Assembly: GCA_009919985.1 (NCBI GenBank)
Contig: RGAX01000024.1
Location: 1-20,370, forward strand
Reading direction: 5' to 3'
Length of the DNA stretch: 20,370 nucleotides
Source: Opitutaceae bacterium
GTDB taxonomy: Bacteria; Verrucomicrobiota; Verrucomicrobiia; Opitutales; Opitutaceae
A program made the translations under genes and the position numbers. The notes below the pieces were generated by a model. That model searched no databases, was not told where the DNA came from, and saw only the letters and a program-made list of their open reading frames with translations. Shown piece after piece: positions 6,362 to 14,344 of the stretch. Positions within the stretch are counted from its first letter, which is position 1, and each line of letters starts with the position of its first letter.

Positions 6362-7822
6362 ATGAGATATCTCCGAAACATTATCGCTCTTTCCTCTCTC
6401 TGCCTCTCGTTAATTACCGCACTCGCCGCCGCTGAATCGAAGAAGCCCAACATCGTATATATTCTCGTCGACGACGCGGGCTATGGCGATTTCGGCTGCT
6501 ACGGCCAGAAGACATTGCTGACACCTAACGTCGACCAACTGGCGAGCGAAGGCATGAGATTCACCCGGCACTACGCGGGAGCGGCAGTCTGTGCCCCCGC
6601 GCGCTGCGTCCTGATGACAGGCCTTCACACCGGTCACAGCCGCGTGCGAGCCAATGGCCCGGCCTCGATACCCGACACGGATCTCACGGTAGCGCGTTTG
6701 CTCAAGGATGCAGGCTATCTCACAGCTTGTATCGGGAAATACGGCCTCGGCATGCCTCTCCCACCGGATGATCCCCAAAGGAAGGGTTTTGATTATTTCT
6801 TCGGCTATGTGGACACCGCGCATGCTCACAACGGCTACCCTACCTACCTCTTCCGCAACGGCGTGAAGGTTCCGTTGTCCAATCAGATCATCCCCGGTTC
6901 GGAGAACAAGCCCGGCACCGGCGTCGCCACCCCCGACGGCCGAAAACAATGGGCGCCCCAGTTGCTTGCTGATGATGTGCAGCGCTATCTCGATGATCGC
7001 GGGAAAGACAAAAACCGACCGTTTTTCCTCTATTACACGCTCAATTTGCCACATGCAAACAACGAGGCCGGGGCGAACTCGCCACTAGGCCATGGCATGG
7101 AAACACCCAGCTACGGCGAGTTCGCCTCGCGCGACTGGCCTGATGTGGAAAAAGGCTTCGCTAGCGCCATGAAATTTGTGGACCGCGAAGTCGGGGCGGT
7201 AATGGTGAAGCTAAAGGCACTCGGCCTGGAAGACGACACCATCGTCATGTTCTCCAGCGACAATGGCCCGCATCAGGAGGGCGGCCACAAAGTCGCGTTT
7301 TTCCAGAGCAACGACGGACTTACCGGCATGAAGCGCGATCTCACCGAGGGTGGAGTGCGCGAGCCGTTCATCGTGCGTTGGCCCAACAAAGTTAAACCGG
7401 GCACCATCAGCGAGCACGTCAGCGGCTTTCAGGATTTTCTACCCACGACGGCCGATTTAGCCGGCGCCAAGGTGACCGCGGAGTGTGACGGCATTTCATT
7501 CCTACCAACGCTGCTTGGGCAGAAAGATCAGCAAAAACAGCACCCGTATTTGTTCTGGTATGCCTCAGAGAAAGGCGGCAAGCGCTCGGTTCTTAAGTGG
7601 CCGTGGAAGCTCCTCCACTTAAACACGGGTTCCGCCGACTCATCCGACGAATCAGAAAGCACGGCAGCCAAGAAGCGCCCTGCCTCGGTCAAAGCGCTCG
7701 TGGTTGAGCTCTTCAACCTTGAGACAGATCCCACCGAGTCGAAGAACGTCGCAGCGGAGAACCCCCAACTTCTCGGGGAGCTCGAAGCCATTATGCAACA
7801 GGCTTGGCGCGACCCAAAGTGA
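6362..7822 (+). CDS. Secreted sulfatase 2 (arylsulfatase A-like)
   Basis: A secreted type I sulfatase of 486 residues with a signal peptide ending near residue 24 (LAAAES). Visible active-site elements are the metal pair D37-D38 in ILVDDAGYGDFG, the complete signature C77-A-P-A-R81-C-V-L-M-T-G87 whose Cys would be converted to formylglycine, a Lys in GKYGLG, the metal ligands D300-N301 in SSDNGP, and K324 in MKRDLTEGG. The segment GLHTGHSRVRAN following the signature also appears, altered, in sulfatase 4, so the two look like members of one subgroup. The length is normal for a single-domain sulfatase. It starts a tight group with sulfatase 3 (58 bases away) and probably shares its transcript. 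The leader before the ATG (6340-6361) has no G and no Shine-Dalgarno. Exact sulfated substrate unknown. Confidence 0.93.
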   Translation: MRYLRNIIALSSLCLSLITALAAAESKKPNIVYILVDDAGYGDFGCYGQKTLLTPNVDQLASEGMRFTRHYAGAAVCAPARCVLMTGLHTGHSRVRANGPASIPDTDLTVARLLKDAGYLTACIGKYGLGMPLPPDDPQRKGFDYFFGYVDTAHAHNGYPTYLFRNGVKVPLSNQIIPGSENKPGTGVATPDGRKQWAPQLLADDVQRYLDDRGKDKNRPFFLYYTLNLPHANNEAGANSPLGHGMETPSYGEFASRDWPDVEKGFASAMKFVDREVGAVMVKLKALGLEDDTIVMFSSDNGPHQEGGHKVAFFQSNDGLTGMKRDLTEGGVREPFIVRWPNKVKPGTISEHVSGFQDFLPTTADLAGAKVTAECDGISFLPTLLGQKDQQKQHPYLFWYASEKGGKRSVLKWPWKLLHLNTGSADSSDESESTAAKKRPASVKALVVELFNLETDPTESKNVAAENPQLLGELEAIMQQAWRDPK

Positions 7823-7880
7823 GACAACGCTAGGTTCCATGGCGCGAATGCTGCCGCTGAATCAAAGCCAACTTCACTCC

Positions 7881-9386
7881 ATGAACCGCCCCACCCTTTG
7901 CTTCGCGCTCCTTGCGCTGCTCGTGGCGCCTCACTTCGCGGCGCAAGCGGCGGAGGCGACGTCCGTCCGGCCCAACGTTCTTTTCATCATCGCGGATGAT
8001 GCGTCGCGTCACTTCGGCGAAGCGTATGGCTGCAACTGGGTGAAGACGCCGAACATTGATCGTCTGGCAAAACAAGGCTTGGTTTTCGACAACGTTTACA
8101 CCCCGACATCGAAGTGCGCTCCGTCCCGCGCCGCGATCCTCACTGGCCGCAATCCTTGGCAACTTGAAGACGCGGCGAATCATCAGCCGTATTTCCCGGC
8201 GAAGTTCATGGTTTTCAGTGAGGCGCTAGCCCAAGCGGGCATCGCCTGCGGCGCCGCTGGAAAAATTTGGGGTCCGGGCGAGGCCAAGCTCGCCAGCGGT
8301 CTGCCCAGAAACTTTGGCCTTCGCGGCAATGGCGATGTCAGTGACCGTGAGCCAGGCACCGCCTTTACTGCTTTTCTGAAGACACGTGCCCCGAACCAAC
8401 CGTTCTTTTATTGGTTCGGTAGCCATTATCCGCATCGGGGCTACAAACCGGACTCCGGCATCGCCGCTGGCAAGAAGCCCGCCGACATCGACCGCGTCCC
8501 CGCGTATTGGCCCGACAACGACGTAGTGCGCCGAGATATGCTCGACTATGCGATCGAAGTCGAAGCCTACGACGCGCAAGTCGGATCGCTCCTAGCCGCG
8601 CTCGAAGCGAGTGGTGAAGCCGCGAATACTCTAATCATCGTAACGTCTGATCACGGGATGCCGTTCCCAAGGGTAAAAGGGCATACCTACGACGACGCAC
8701 ACCGCATCCCCTTCATCGTGACGTGGCCAGGGCGGGTCCCGCAACCAGGTCGCCGCGTTTCCGACTTCATCAGTTTCATCGACCTTGCACCAACGTTACT
8801 CGAACTGTTCCAGATCGATGGAATCGCCCGAGGCATGTCGTCCATCACCGGCCGCAGTTTCGTCGATTTGCTGCAGGGCCAGTCGAAGTCTGAGCGTGGA
8901 TTCGTGATTTTCGGTCGTGAGCGCAACGACGTGCTGGCACGTCCCGGTTCGCCAGCGGGACTCGGATATCCGACGCGCGGCATCCGCTCTGGATCGCTTT
9001 TCTACGTGCAGAACTTTGCGCCCGAACGGTGGCCCTGCGGCAACCCGGAATTGAGTTTAAAGGATACAGACCCCAGTCCTTCCAAAACGCTCGTGGCCGA
9101 GCGGGGCGAGTCGGACCCGTTTTGGCAGCATGCTTATGGCAAGCGCCCCGCCGAGCAGTTGTTCGACCTTCAGAGCGATCCCGACTGCGTGACCAACCTC
9201 GCCGGCCAGCCCGCTTACGCCGCGAACCTCACCACCATGCGAGCCCAGCTGATGTCTGAACTCAAACGCCAAGGAGACCCGCGCGCACTCGGGCGAGGTG
9301 ACACGTTTGACCAGTATCATTCACCCCGTGTCGGCGGAACGGGTGAGCAACCGAATCGAAAATCAAAAAAGAAGGCCCAGCCGTAA
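7881..9386 (+). CDS. Secreted sulfatase 3, sulfamidase-like (S1_8 type)
   Basis: A 501-residue secreted type I sulfatase. The frame is open further upstream to 7704, overlapping sulfatase 2, but the ATG at 7881 directly begins a clean signal peptide (MNRPTLCFALLALL, ending near AAQAAEA), so I chose it. The metal pair is D39-D40 (IIADDASRHFG), the maturation motif is C79-A-P-S-R83 followed by AAILTG, and the later metal ligands are D257-H258 in TSDHGMPFPR, with K266 nearby. The motif SDHGMPFPR and the segment NPWQLEDAANH are typical of the N-sulfoglucosamine sulfohydrolase-like group, SulfAtlas S1_8, which includes enzymes acting on sulfated sugars of several polymers. It ends in a basic tail (NRKSKKKAQP). 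Its TAA overlaps the ATG of a 41-codon frame. Probably cotranscribed with sulfatase 2. Confidence 0.92.
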   Translation: MNRPTLCFALLALLVAPHFAAQAAEATSVRPNVLFIIADDASRHFGEAYGCNWVKTPNIDRLAKQGLVFDNVYTPTSKCAPSRAAILTGRNPWQLEDAANHQPYFPAKFMVFSEALAQAGIACGAAGKIWGPGEAKLASGLPRNFGLRGNGDVSDREPGTAFTAFLKTRAPNQPFFYWFGSHYPHRGYKPDSGIAAGKKPADIDRVPAYWPDNDVVRRDMLDYAIEVEAYDAQVGSLLAALEASGEAANTLIIVTSDHGMPFPRVKGHTYDDAHRIPFIVTWPGRVPQPGRRVSDFISFIDLAPTLLELFQIDGIARGMSSITGRSFVDLLQGQSKSERGFVIFGRERNDVLARPGSPAGLGYPTRGIRSGSLFYVQNFAPERWPCGNPELSLKDTDPSPSKTLVAERGESDPFWQHAYGKRPAEQLFDLQSDPDCVTNLAGQPAYAANLTTMRAQLMSELKRQGDPRALGRGDTFDQYHSPRVGGTGEQPNRKSKKKAQP

Positions 9387-9511
9387 TGAGACCCACCATG
9401 AAGCTCCGTTTCTTCCCCATCCGCCACCCTTTCAAGCCCACCGACGGTGCCCATATCTGGCCCAACGGCCGCGAATACTTGGCCGAGACTCGGCCACTCT
9501 TGTTCAGATAA
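9386..9511 (+). CDS. 41-residue frame overlapping the sulfatase 3 stop (TAATG); possible truncated gene
   Basis: The last A of the sulfatase 3 TAA starts an ATG (9386) and the frame runs to TAA 9509-9511, ending 25 bases before the alpha-galactosidase start. The product begins MRPTMKLRFFPIRHPFKPTD and ends ETRPLLFR. Third codon positions are mostly C or G, like the real genes around it, which argues for present or recent coding. I recognise no domain and no signal peptide. A TAATG overlap implies translational coupling. It may be the surviving start of a deleted operon gene or a genuine small protein. Confidence 0.4.
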   Translation: MRPTMKLRFFPIRHPFKPTDGAHIWPNGREYLAETRPLLFR

Positions 9512-9536
9512 TTGTTCACCTCTCATTTCAAACATC

Positions 9537-11651
9537 ATGCACCTTAAAAAATCTGTCCTCCGGTCGGCGTTTCTAGGCGCCGCCCTCGCCCTTTCCTGCG
9601 GCGCAGCCACACCTACGGTTGAGCATGCCGCCACGGGCGCGGAGTATTCCCTGAAATGGGGAACTGCCGCGCAAATCTCCGACGTCACTTTCTCCTTACG
9701 CGTAAACGGGGAGTGGATTTATGGGGACTCGTTTCCCCGTAGGGACTGGACGTTTGAAAATGGCCGGCATGTGCTGCGTTGCTCGGGCCTGCCTCCTTTC
9801 GAGGAGTTTGTGCTCACGATTGAAACCGCGGAGAACCGGCCATATGCGGTCGTAAAAGCCACGCTCAAAACCCGGGATCAATTTGAACTGGGCGGAATCA
9901 GAGTGCTGACCAAGAAAGGCGACGCACCTGATCTGCCAGTATCAAAAGCCGATCCTCAGTGGACGATTTTTGCCGAGGCGCTGCGTGGACCCGACCACGG
10001 GCGGATCTTCACGATCGAGCAAATCACTGAACTGAAGGCCGTCAGAAAAGTTGACCCGCGCAACGCGTTTTGGGTTTCAACCCTCCAGAACGATGCCAAG
10101 AACCAAACCTATGCCTTCGCTGCACTCAAGGGGGAGCTGTGGCCGACCTCTTTCGAGTGGCGAAATTCAAAGGAGGGAGCGCTCCATCTGTCCCTGCGCA
10201 GCGGCAGTCCCGAAGGGCTCGAAAAGATCTTGATGAAACCGGGGCGTTTCCTGGAGGTCGATCCGGTGCTGGTTGGTTTTTGGGATGATCGGCGTCCAAC
10301 CCAAGTGTTGGCCGAAGTCGGACGCATTATGGGTGAGAGCGTCCGGCAAGGGCGCCCGATGCGTTCCATCGAACCCGGGTGGAGTTCATGGCATTCGTAT
10401 AGTCGCGGCCTAACCGCCGAAGACGTGATGAAAGCCGCACGCTTCATGAAGACAGAGCTTTTCGATGCGGGTTATCGTTACATCCAACTCGACGGTGGCT
10501 GGTGGACAGTGCCGGGGTCCTATGTGGTCAACAAGGACTTCCCTCGCGGCATTCGTGATCTCTCGAACCAGATTACCGATATGGGACTGAAGTTTGGACT
10601 ACACATCAGCCCATTTAGAGTGAATCCCACCGATCCCTATTGGAAATCTCATCCCGACTGGCTTCTATCACCCTACAACAAAAAGCCGATTGATCCCAAC
10701 GACGCTGAGATGATGACCACCTTGGGCATGGTTTATCTCGACGGTAGTCACCCTGACGTGGCTCCGTATCTCACTGGTCAATTTAAACAACTGGTCGAAG
10801 ATTATAAGCCGACCTTCATGAAGTGGGATCACCACTACGGCAGCCTAGAAGAGGGCCCCCGCTACGATCCGACCATGACAGGCTTGCAGTCGCACAATCG
10901 GACGGTGCGCATGATCCGTGCTGCTTTGCCGCAAGACCTGGTCGTCACCCGCAGCATGGGCTGGCTCTTTGGCGCCATTGAGTGCTACGACGCCATTCGG
11001 ATTGGCAACGACATCAACCATCCAGGCATCAAGAGCGCCGCGGAGCCCTACGCCAACATGACCTACGGCAAAACGACCGGATCGATACGCGATGTGCCGA
11101 TGGGCCGCGACTATCAAGGGTTGATCCGCTTCGCCCGATCGGCGGCCCAAAATTACTATATCCATAACAACATCGCCCTCTGCGATCCCGACTCATTTTT
11201 TACCTCACCACAGTATTCGCTGGAGGAAGCGCGTTGCCACATCACGCTTGAGGCACTGATGGGTGGTTTCTTGCTCGGCGGAGATCGTATCGAGTCGCTC
11301 CCGAAGGAGCGCATCGAGCTTTACCGACACAAGCCCGTGCTCGATGTTTGGCGGAACCGAAAGCACGCCGTGCCGCTCGACCTATTTTCGGGCGCAGATA
11401 TCCCAAGGATTTGGAAACTAGAACTGGCCGATCGCACGGTATTCGGGCTCTTCAACTGGATGGATGTGGCTAGTGAAACCACCTGGTCACTAGCGGATTT
11501 GGAAATGCCCGCCGAATCCTACCAACTGACGGATCTTTGGAGTGGAGCGAGCGTTCCTTGCGATGCGGCCAACGTGAGGCTCTCGATGGCCCCACACACC
11601 GTTCGGCTGATCGAATTCCGGAAATCATCTGCCACTCCAAGCACTAAATGA
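9537..11651 (+). CDS. Secreted alpha-galactosidase-like enzyme, clan GH-D (GH36-like)
   Basis: Predicted to release terminal alpha-linked galactose outside the cytoplasm. The frame is open from 9447, but the ATG at 9537 begins a signal peptide (MHLKKSVLRSAFLGAALALS), giving 704 residues, a usual GH36 size. An N-terminal beta-rich region (about 25-270) precedes a TIM barrel that opens with WSSWHSYSRGLTAEDV and YIQLDGGWW. The likely nucleophile is D431 in MKWDHHYG, matching the K-x-D motif of clan GH-D. The likely acid/base is D492 in RIGNDINHPG, at the position of the family's R-x-x-x-D. A C-terminal beta domain begins near residue 610. Residues next to both catalytic Asp differ from well-known GH36 enzymes, so specificity could be altered, for example towards sulfated or anhydro-galactose-containing chains. 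It is preceded by a G-free leader (9515-9536). Confidence 0.85.
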   Translation: MHLKKSVLRSAFLGAALALSCGAATPTVEHAATGAEYSLKWGTAAQISDVTFSLRVNGEWIYGDSFPRRDWTFENGRHVLRCSGLPPFEEFVLTIETAENRPYAVVKATLKTRDQFELGGIRVLTKKGDAPDLPVSKADPQWTIFAEALRGPDHGRIFTIEQITELKAVRKVDPRNAFWVSTLQNDAKNQTYAFAALKGELWPTSFEWRNSKEGALHLSLRSGSPEGLEKILMKPGRFLEVDPVLVGFWDDRRPTQVLAEVGRIMGESVRQGRPMRSIEPGWSSWHSYSRGLTAEDVMKAARFMKTELFDAGYRYIQLDGGWWTVPGSYVVNKDFPRGIRDLSNQITDMGLKFGLHISPFRVNPTDPYWKSHPDWLLSPYNKKPIDPNDAEMMTTLGMVYLDGSHPDVAPYLTGQFKQLVEDYKPTFMKWDHHYGSLEEGPRYDPTMTGLQSHNRTVRMIRAALPQDLVVTRSMGWLFGAIECYDAIRIGNDINHPGIKSAAEPYANMTYGKTTGSIRDVPMGRDYQGLIRFARSAAQNYYIHNNIALCDPDSFFTSPQYSLEEARCHITLEALMGGFLLGGDRIESLPKERIELYRHKPVLDVWRNRKHAVPLDLFSGADIPRIWKLELADRTVFGLFNWMDVASETTWSLADLEMPAESYQLTDLWSGASVPCDAANVRLSMAPHTVRLIEFRKSSATPSTK

Positions 11652-11866
11652 TTCCGGCCAACTGCGCCCACTCATCCGGTCCTCGCGGGCTGGCAGGAAC
11701 TGGCCCGGCAATGAGCGCGAGTTGCTCTTAGCTTCGCTATACGGCTGCTGTGATCGTCCGCAATTGACATCGTTCAAAATGATTTCTGTCGAAGTTAAAG
11801 CGGCGACAAACCGTGCCCGCGATATCCATCACACTATAATCTTAATTCAATTCATTCACTCTAATC
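11652..11866 (+). promoter_or_regulatory. Intergenic leader with TATAAT box before sulfatase 4
   Basis: This 215-base gap holds a perfect TATAAT at 11835-11840, 26 bases before the sulfatase 4 ATG, which would put transcription start near 11847. No good -35 hexamer lies 16-18 bases upstream; the nearest TTGACA (11764-11769) is 65 bases away. The 45 bases 11822-11866 contain no G at all. An internal promoter separate from the alpha-galactosidase transcript is possible. Confidence 0.35.
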
Positions 11867-13942
11867 ATGAAACTGAAATCATCACTCCAGCTAGCGGTCG
11901 GTTTGCTCGCAGGATGGCTCCCTTTGCAGCAACCGATGCGAGCCGAGCCTGTGGCCGCCGTCAAAACTTCAACCAAGCCGAACATCATTTTCATTTTGGT
12001 CGATGACCTAGGCTGGGGTGATGTTGGCGTGTTTCACCAAAATGGCCGTAAATTATCCGGTGACCGTACCCTCCCCTACCAATTAACGCCCAACCTCGAT
12101 CGCTTCGCCGCCGAGGGCGCCCGGTTCACCAATCACTATGTAGCCGCGCCGGTCTGCGCTTCATCCCGGTCCTCGTTGCTCCAAGGCGTCACGCAAGGAC
12201 ACGCCAACGTGCGCGACAACCAATTCGACAAAGCCATCGATGAAAACCACACCCTCGCCACTGTCCTGCGCGAGGCGGGTTACGCGACTGGAGCCATTGG
12301 CAAATGGGGCGTGCATGGTCTCAATCTTGAACCGAACGCTCCCGCCCATCCATTGAAGCGCGGCTTCGACTACTACTACGGCTACCTCCGCCATGTGGAC
12401 GGCCACGAGCACTACCCAAAGGAGATGCTCTATTTCGCCGAGAAAGCGGCGCAACGCGGTCCGATAAAAGTCTGGGAAAATTATCAGGATAGCACCGAGC
12501 CCCTCGACAAGTGCTATACCACCGATCTGTTCACGGCCCGGGCCAAAAAATGGATTACTGAGCAGGCCGAGGCGGCCGTGAAAAAACCGTTCTTCCTTTA
12601 TCTCGCTCATGACACGCCGCACGCGGTACTGGAGTTGCCAACCCAAGCCTACCCCGCTGACGGCGGCCTGAAGGGTGGTATGCAATGGATCGGCACTCCG
12701 GGCCACATGATCAGCACCGCCTCCGGCACTCCGGACAGTTGGATCCATCCCGACTACGCGGGAGCCACCTACGACAATGATCGCAATGCCGCCACACCGG
12801 AAAAACCCTGGCCCGAGGTCTATAAACGTTACGCAACATCCGTCCGTCGCCTCGACGACAGCGTCGGCGATCTGATCAAGCTTTTGCAGGACCTTAAACT
12901 TGATGATAACACCCTCGTCATCTTCGCGTCCGATAACGGTCCTTCCATCGAGTCCTACCTGTCTCAGCCCATCACGCCGGAGTTCTTCGCAAGCTTCGGT
13001 CCTTTCGACGGCATCAAGCGGGACCTGTGGGAAGGTGGCCTCCGTACCCCGACCATCGCCCGCTGGCCCCGACACATCCCGGCGGGGCGAGTGATCGAAA
13101 CACCCTCCGCAATGTGGGATTGGCTGCCGACCTTTGCACAGGTTGCGGGCCTGCCCGCTCCTGCCCGCGCCGATGGCATTTCCCTGCTCCCTGCGTTGAC
13201 CGGCACAGGGAAACCAACGCCGCGTGACTACCTTTATTGGGAATACAACGTGACCGGCCGCACCCCGGACTTTCCCGTTTTCGAGCCCCCCCATCGCAAC
13301 CGCTTGCGGGGCCAGATGCAGGCGATCCGCCAAGGAGACCTCATGGCGGTGCGCTACAATATGAAATCAGCTCAGGACAATTTTGATATCTACCAGATTG
13401 CCGACGATCCAAAAGAGGCGCGCAATCTCGCCGGAAATCCAAATTACGCCGCGGCCCAAATCCGGTTCAAACAACTGGCTCTTCAGGCGCGCCGTGCCGA
13501 TCCGGAAGCCCCGCGGCCCTACGACGGCATCCAATGGACCTATTTCGAGGGCCGTTATCCGTGGGTGCCTGACTTCGCGGCGCAAAAGAGCCTTAGCAGC
13601 GGCGTAGCGGCGACGATCGATGAAAAAGTCGCATCTTTGGTGCCCGATTCCGGGCTCCTCTTAACCGGTTTCCTGCACGTTCCCTCCGATGGGGAATATA
13701 CCATCGAGTTGAGCACCGATACGGGCGCCGTTCTGCGATTGCACAACGCGACCCTAATCGACGCCGATTTCGGCTACCAAACCAGCACGGTCAAGACCGC
13801 GACGGTGCGCCTCGAAGCCGGACTGCATCCCATCGCACTCAACTACCGCCACGGGCGGCTGGCACCCGCAGCGCTTTCTCTAAAATGGAGAGGCCCGGGA
13901 TTCACGACTCGGAGCCTATCCGCCGAAGTACTTTTCCACTAA
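11867..13942 (+). CDS. Secreted sulfatase 4 with C-terminal PA14 domain and variant signature C-A-S-S-R
   Basis: A 691-residue secreted sulfatase with a signal peptide ending near residue 26 (QQPMRAEP). The metal pair is D46-D47 (ILVDDLGWGDVG), later ligands are D356-N357 (ASDNGPS), and the active-site Lys is K384 (GIKRDLWEGG). The maturation motif reads C97-A-S-S-R101-S-S-L-L-Q-G: the usual Pro two residues after Cys is Ser (codon TCA at 12161-12163) and the usual TG is QG. All other active-site elements seem intact. Residues about 590-691 form a PA14-like beta-barrel (LLTGFLHVPSDGEYTIEL, then LEAGLHPIALNYRHG and LSLKWRGPG), a module often used to bind sugars. The segment GVTQGHANVRDNQFD links it to the subgroup of sulfatase 2. 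Whether it is converted to the formylglycine form is uncertain. Confidence 0.9.
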   Translation: MKLKSSLQLAVGLLAGWLPLQQPMRAEPVAAVKTSTKPNIIFILVDDLGWGDVGVFHQNGRKLSGDRTLPYQLTPNLDRFAAEGARFTNHYVAAPVCASSRSSLLQGVTQGHANVRDNQFDKAIDENHTLATVLREAGYATGAIGKWGVHGLNLEPNAPAHPLKRGFDYYYGYLRHVDGHEHYPKEMLYFAEKAAQRGPIKVWENYQDSTEPLDKCYTTDLFTARAKKWITEQAEAAVKKPFFLYLAHDTPHAVLELPTQAYPADGGLKGGMQWIGTPGHMISTASGTPDSWIHPDYAGATYDNDRNAATPEKPWPEVYKRYATSVRRLDDSVGDLIKLLQDLKLDDNTLVIFASDNGPSIESYLSQPITPEFFASFGPFDGIKRDLWEGGLRTPTIARWPRHIPAGRVIETPSAMWDWLPTFAQVAGLPAPARADGISLLPALTGTGKPTPRDYLYWEYNVTGRTPDFPVFEPPHRNRLRGQMQAIRQGDLMAVRYNMKSAQDNFDIYQIADDPKEARNLAGNPNYAAAQIRFKQLALQARRADPEAPRPYDGIQWTYFEGRYPWVPDFAAQKSLSSGVAATIDEKVASLVPDSGLLLTGFLHVPSDGEYTIELSTDTGAVLRLHNATLIDADFGYQTSTVKTATVRLEAGLHPIALNYRHGRLAPAALSLKWRGPGFTTRSLSAEVLFH

Positions 13943-14344
13943 GCTCACGACCGACCTCGACGGAACCAAGCAACTTTGGCGTCCCTCCAGCACAGCCCGA
14001 GGGGCTCCCGCTTCCAAAACCCGATCGCTCGAATGGTTCGTAGCGACTTTAATTGTAGAGACTACAGACCGGCATGGATGCTAAAACCCTTGTATTAAGA
14101 TTTTTATAGCCTAGCTGGTCCCCCTCTGCAGCGAATCGCCATCACGGCCTACGCGATCACCGTGCAACCGCTTACCGCGCACGCATCACGACACCGACAA
14201 GCGCCCGACGCTTAAAATAATCCTGCCGCCGATTGGATAAGTCCATGCCCACGCGCCGAAATCTCGGGCACAATCACAAGCCCAACTGCGATGAATTGTA
14301 CTGCGCCGAAAACCCAAAGCGAAAGGACTCCATCTGGGGAGATG
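13943..14344. other. Intergenic region before galactokinase
   Basis: About 400 bases with no recognisable gene. It contains a GC hairpin AGCCC-GAG-GGGCT (13994-14006) without a T-run, an exact TGTAG-AGA-CTACA palindrome (14054-14066), an AT-rich patch (about 14088-14112) and a TAAAAT sequence (14213-14218) that could be a -10 element. The change of leader type at galK suggests that a new transcript may begin here. Confidence 0.4.
14054..14066. promoter_or_regulatory. TGTAG-AGA-CTACA palindrome, candidate operator
   Basis: Five-base arms TGTAG and CTACA flank AGA, inside an AT-rich setting between sulfatase 4 and galK. It is compact enough for a dimeric repressor site or a small hairpin. No second copy was noticed in the window. 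Confidence 0.3.

Noticed and set aside
6410..7054. 214-codon minus-strand frame
   Set aside because: Antisense to sulfatase 2; no domain.
7704..7880. 59-codon upstream extension of sulfatase 3
   Set aside because: It would bury the signal peptide behind a Ser/Arg-rich stretch and overlap sulfatase 2; the ATG at 7881 gives a clean signal peptide.
11764..11769. Consensus TTGACA as -35 box
   Set aside because: No -10 hexamer 16-18 bases downstream; the TATAAT at 11835 is 65 bases away.
11722..12006. 94-codon plus-strand frame before sulfatase 4
   Set aside because: Runs out of frame into the sulfatase 4 coding sequence and across a likely promoter; no domain.
12161..13333. 390-codon open frame on the minus strand
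   Set aside because: Lies wholly antisense to sulfatase 4, which has clear catalytic motifs; a shadow of GC-rich codon use.
13994..14006. AGCCC-GAG-GGGCT hairpin as terminator of sulfatase 4
   Set aside because: Short stem and no T-run downstream.
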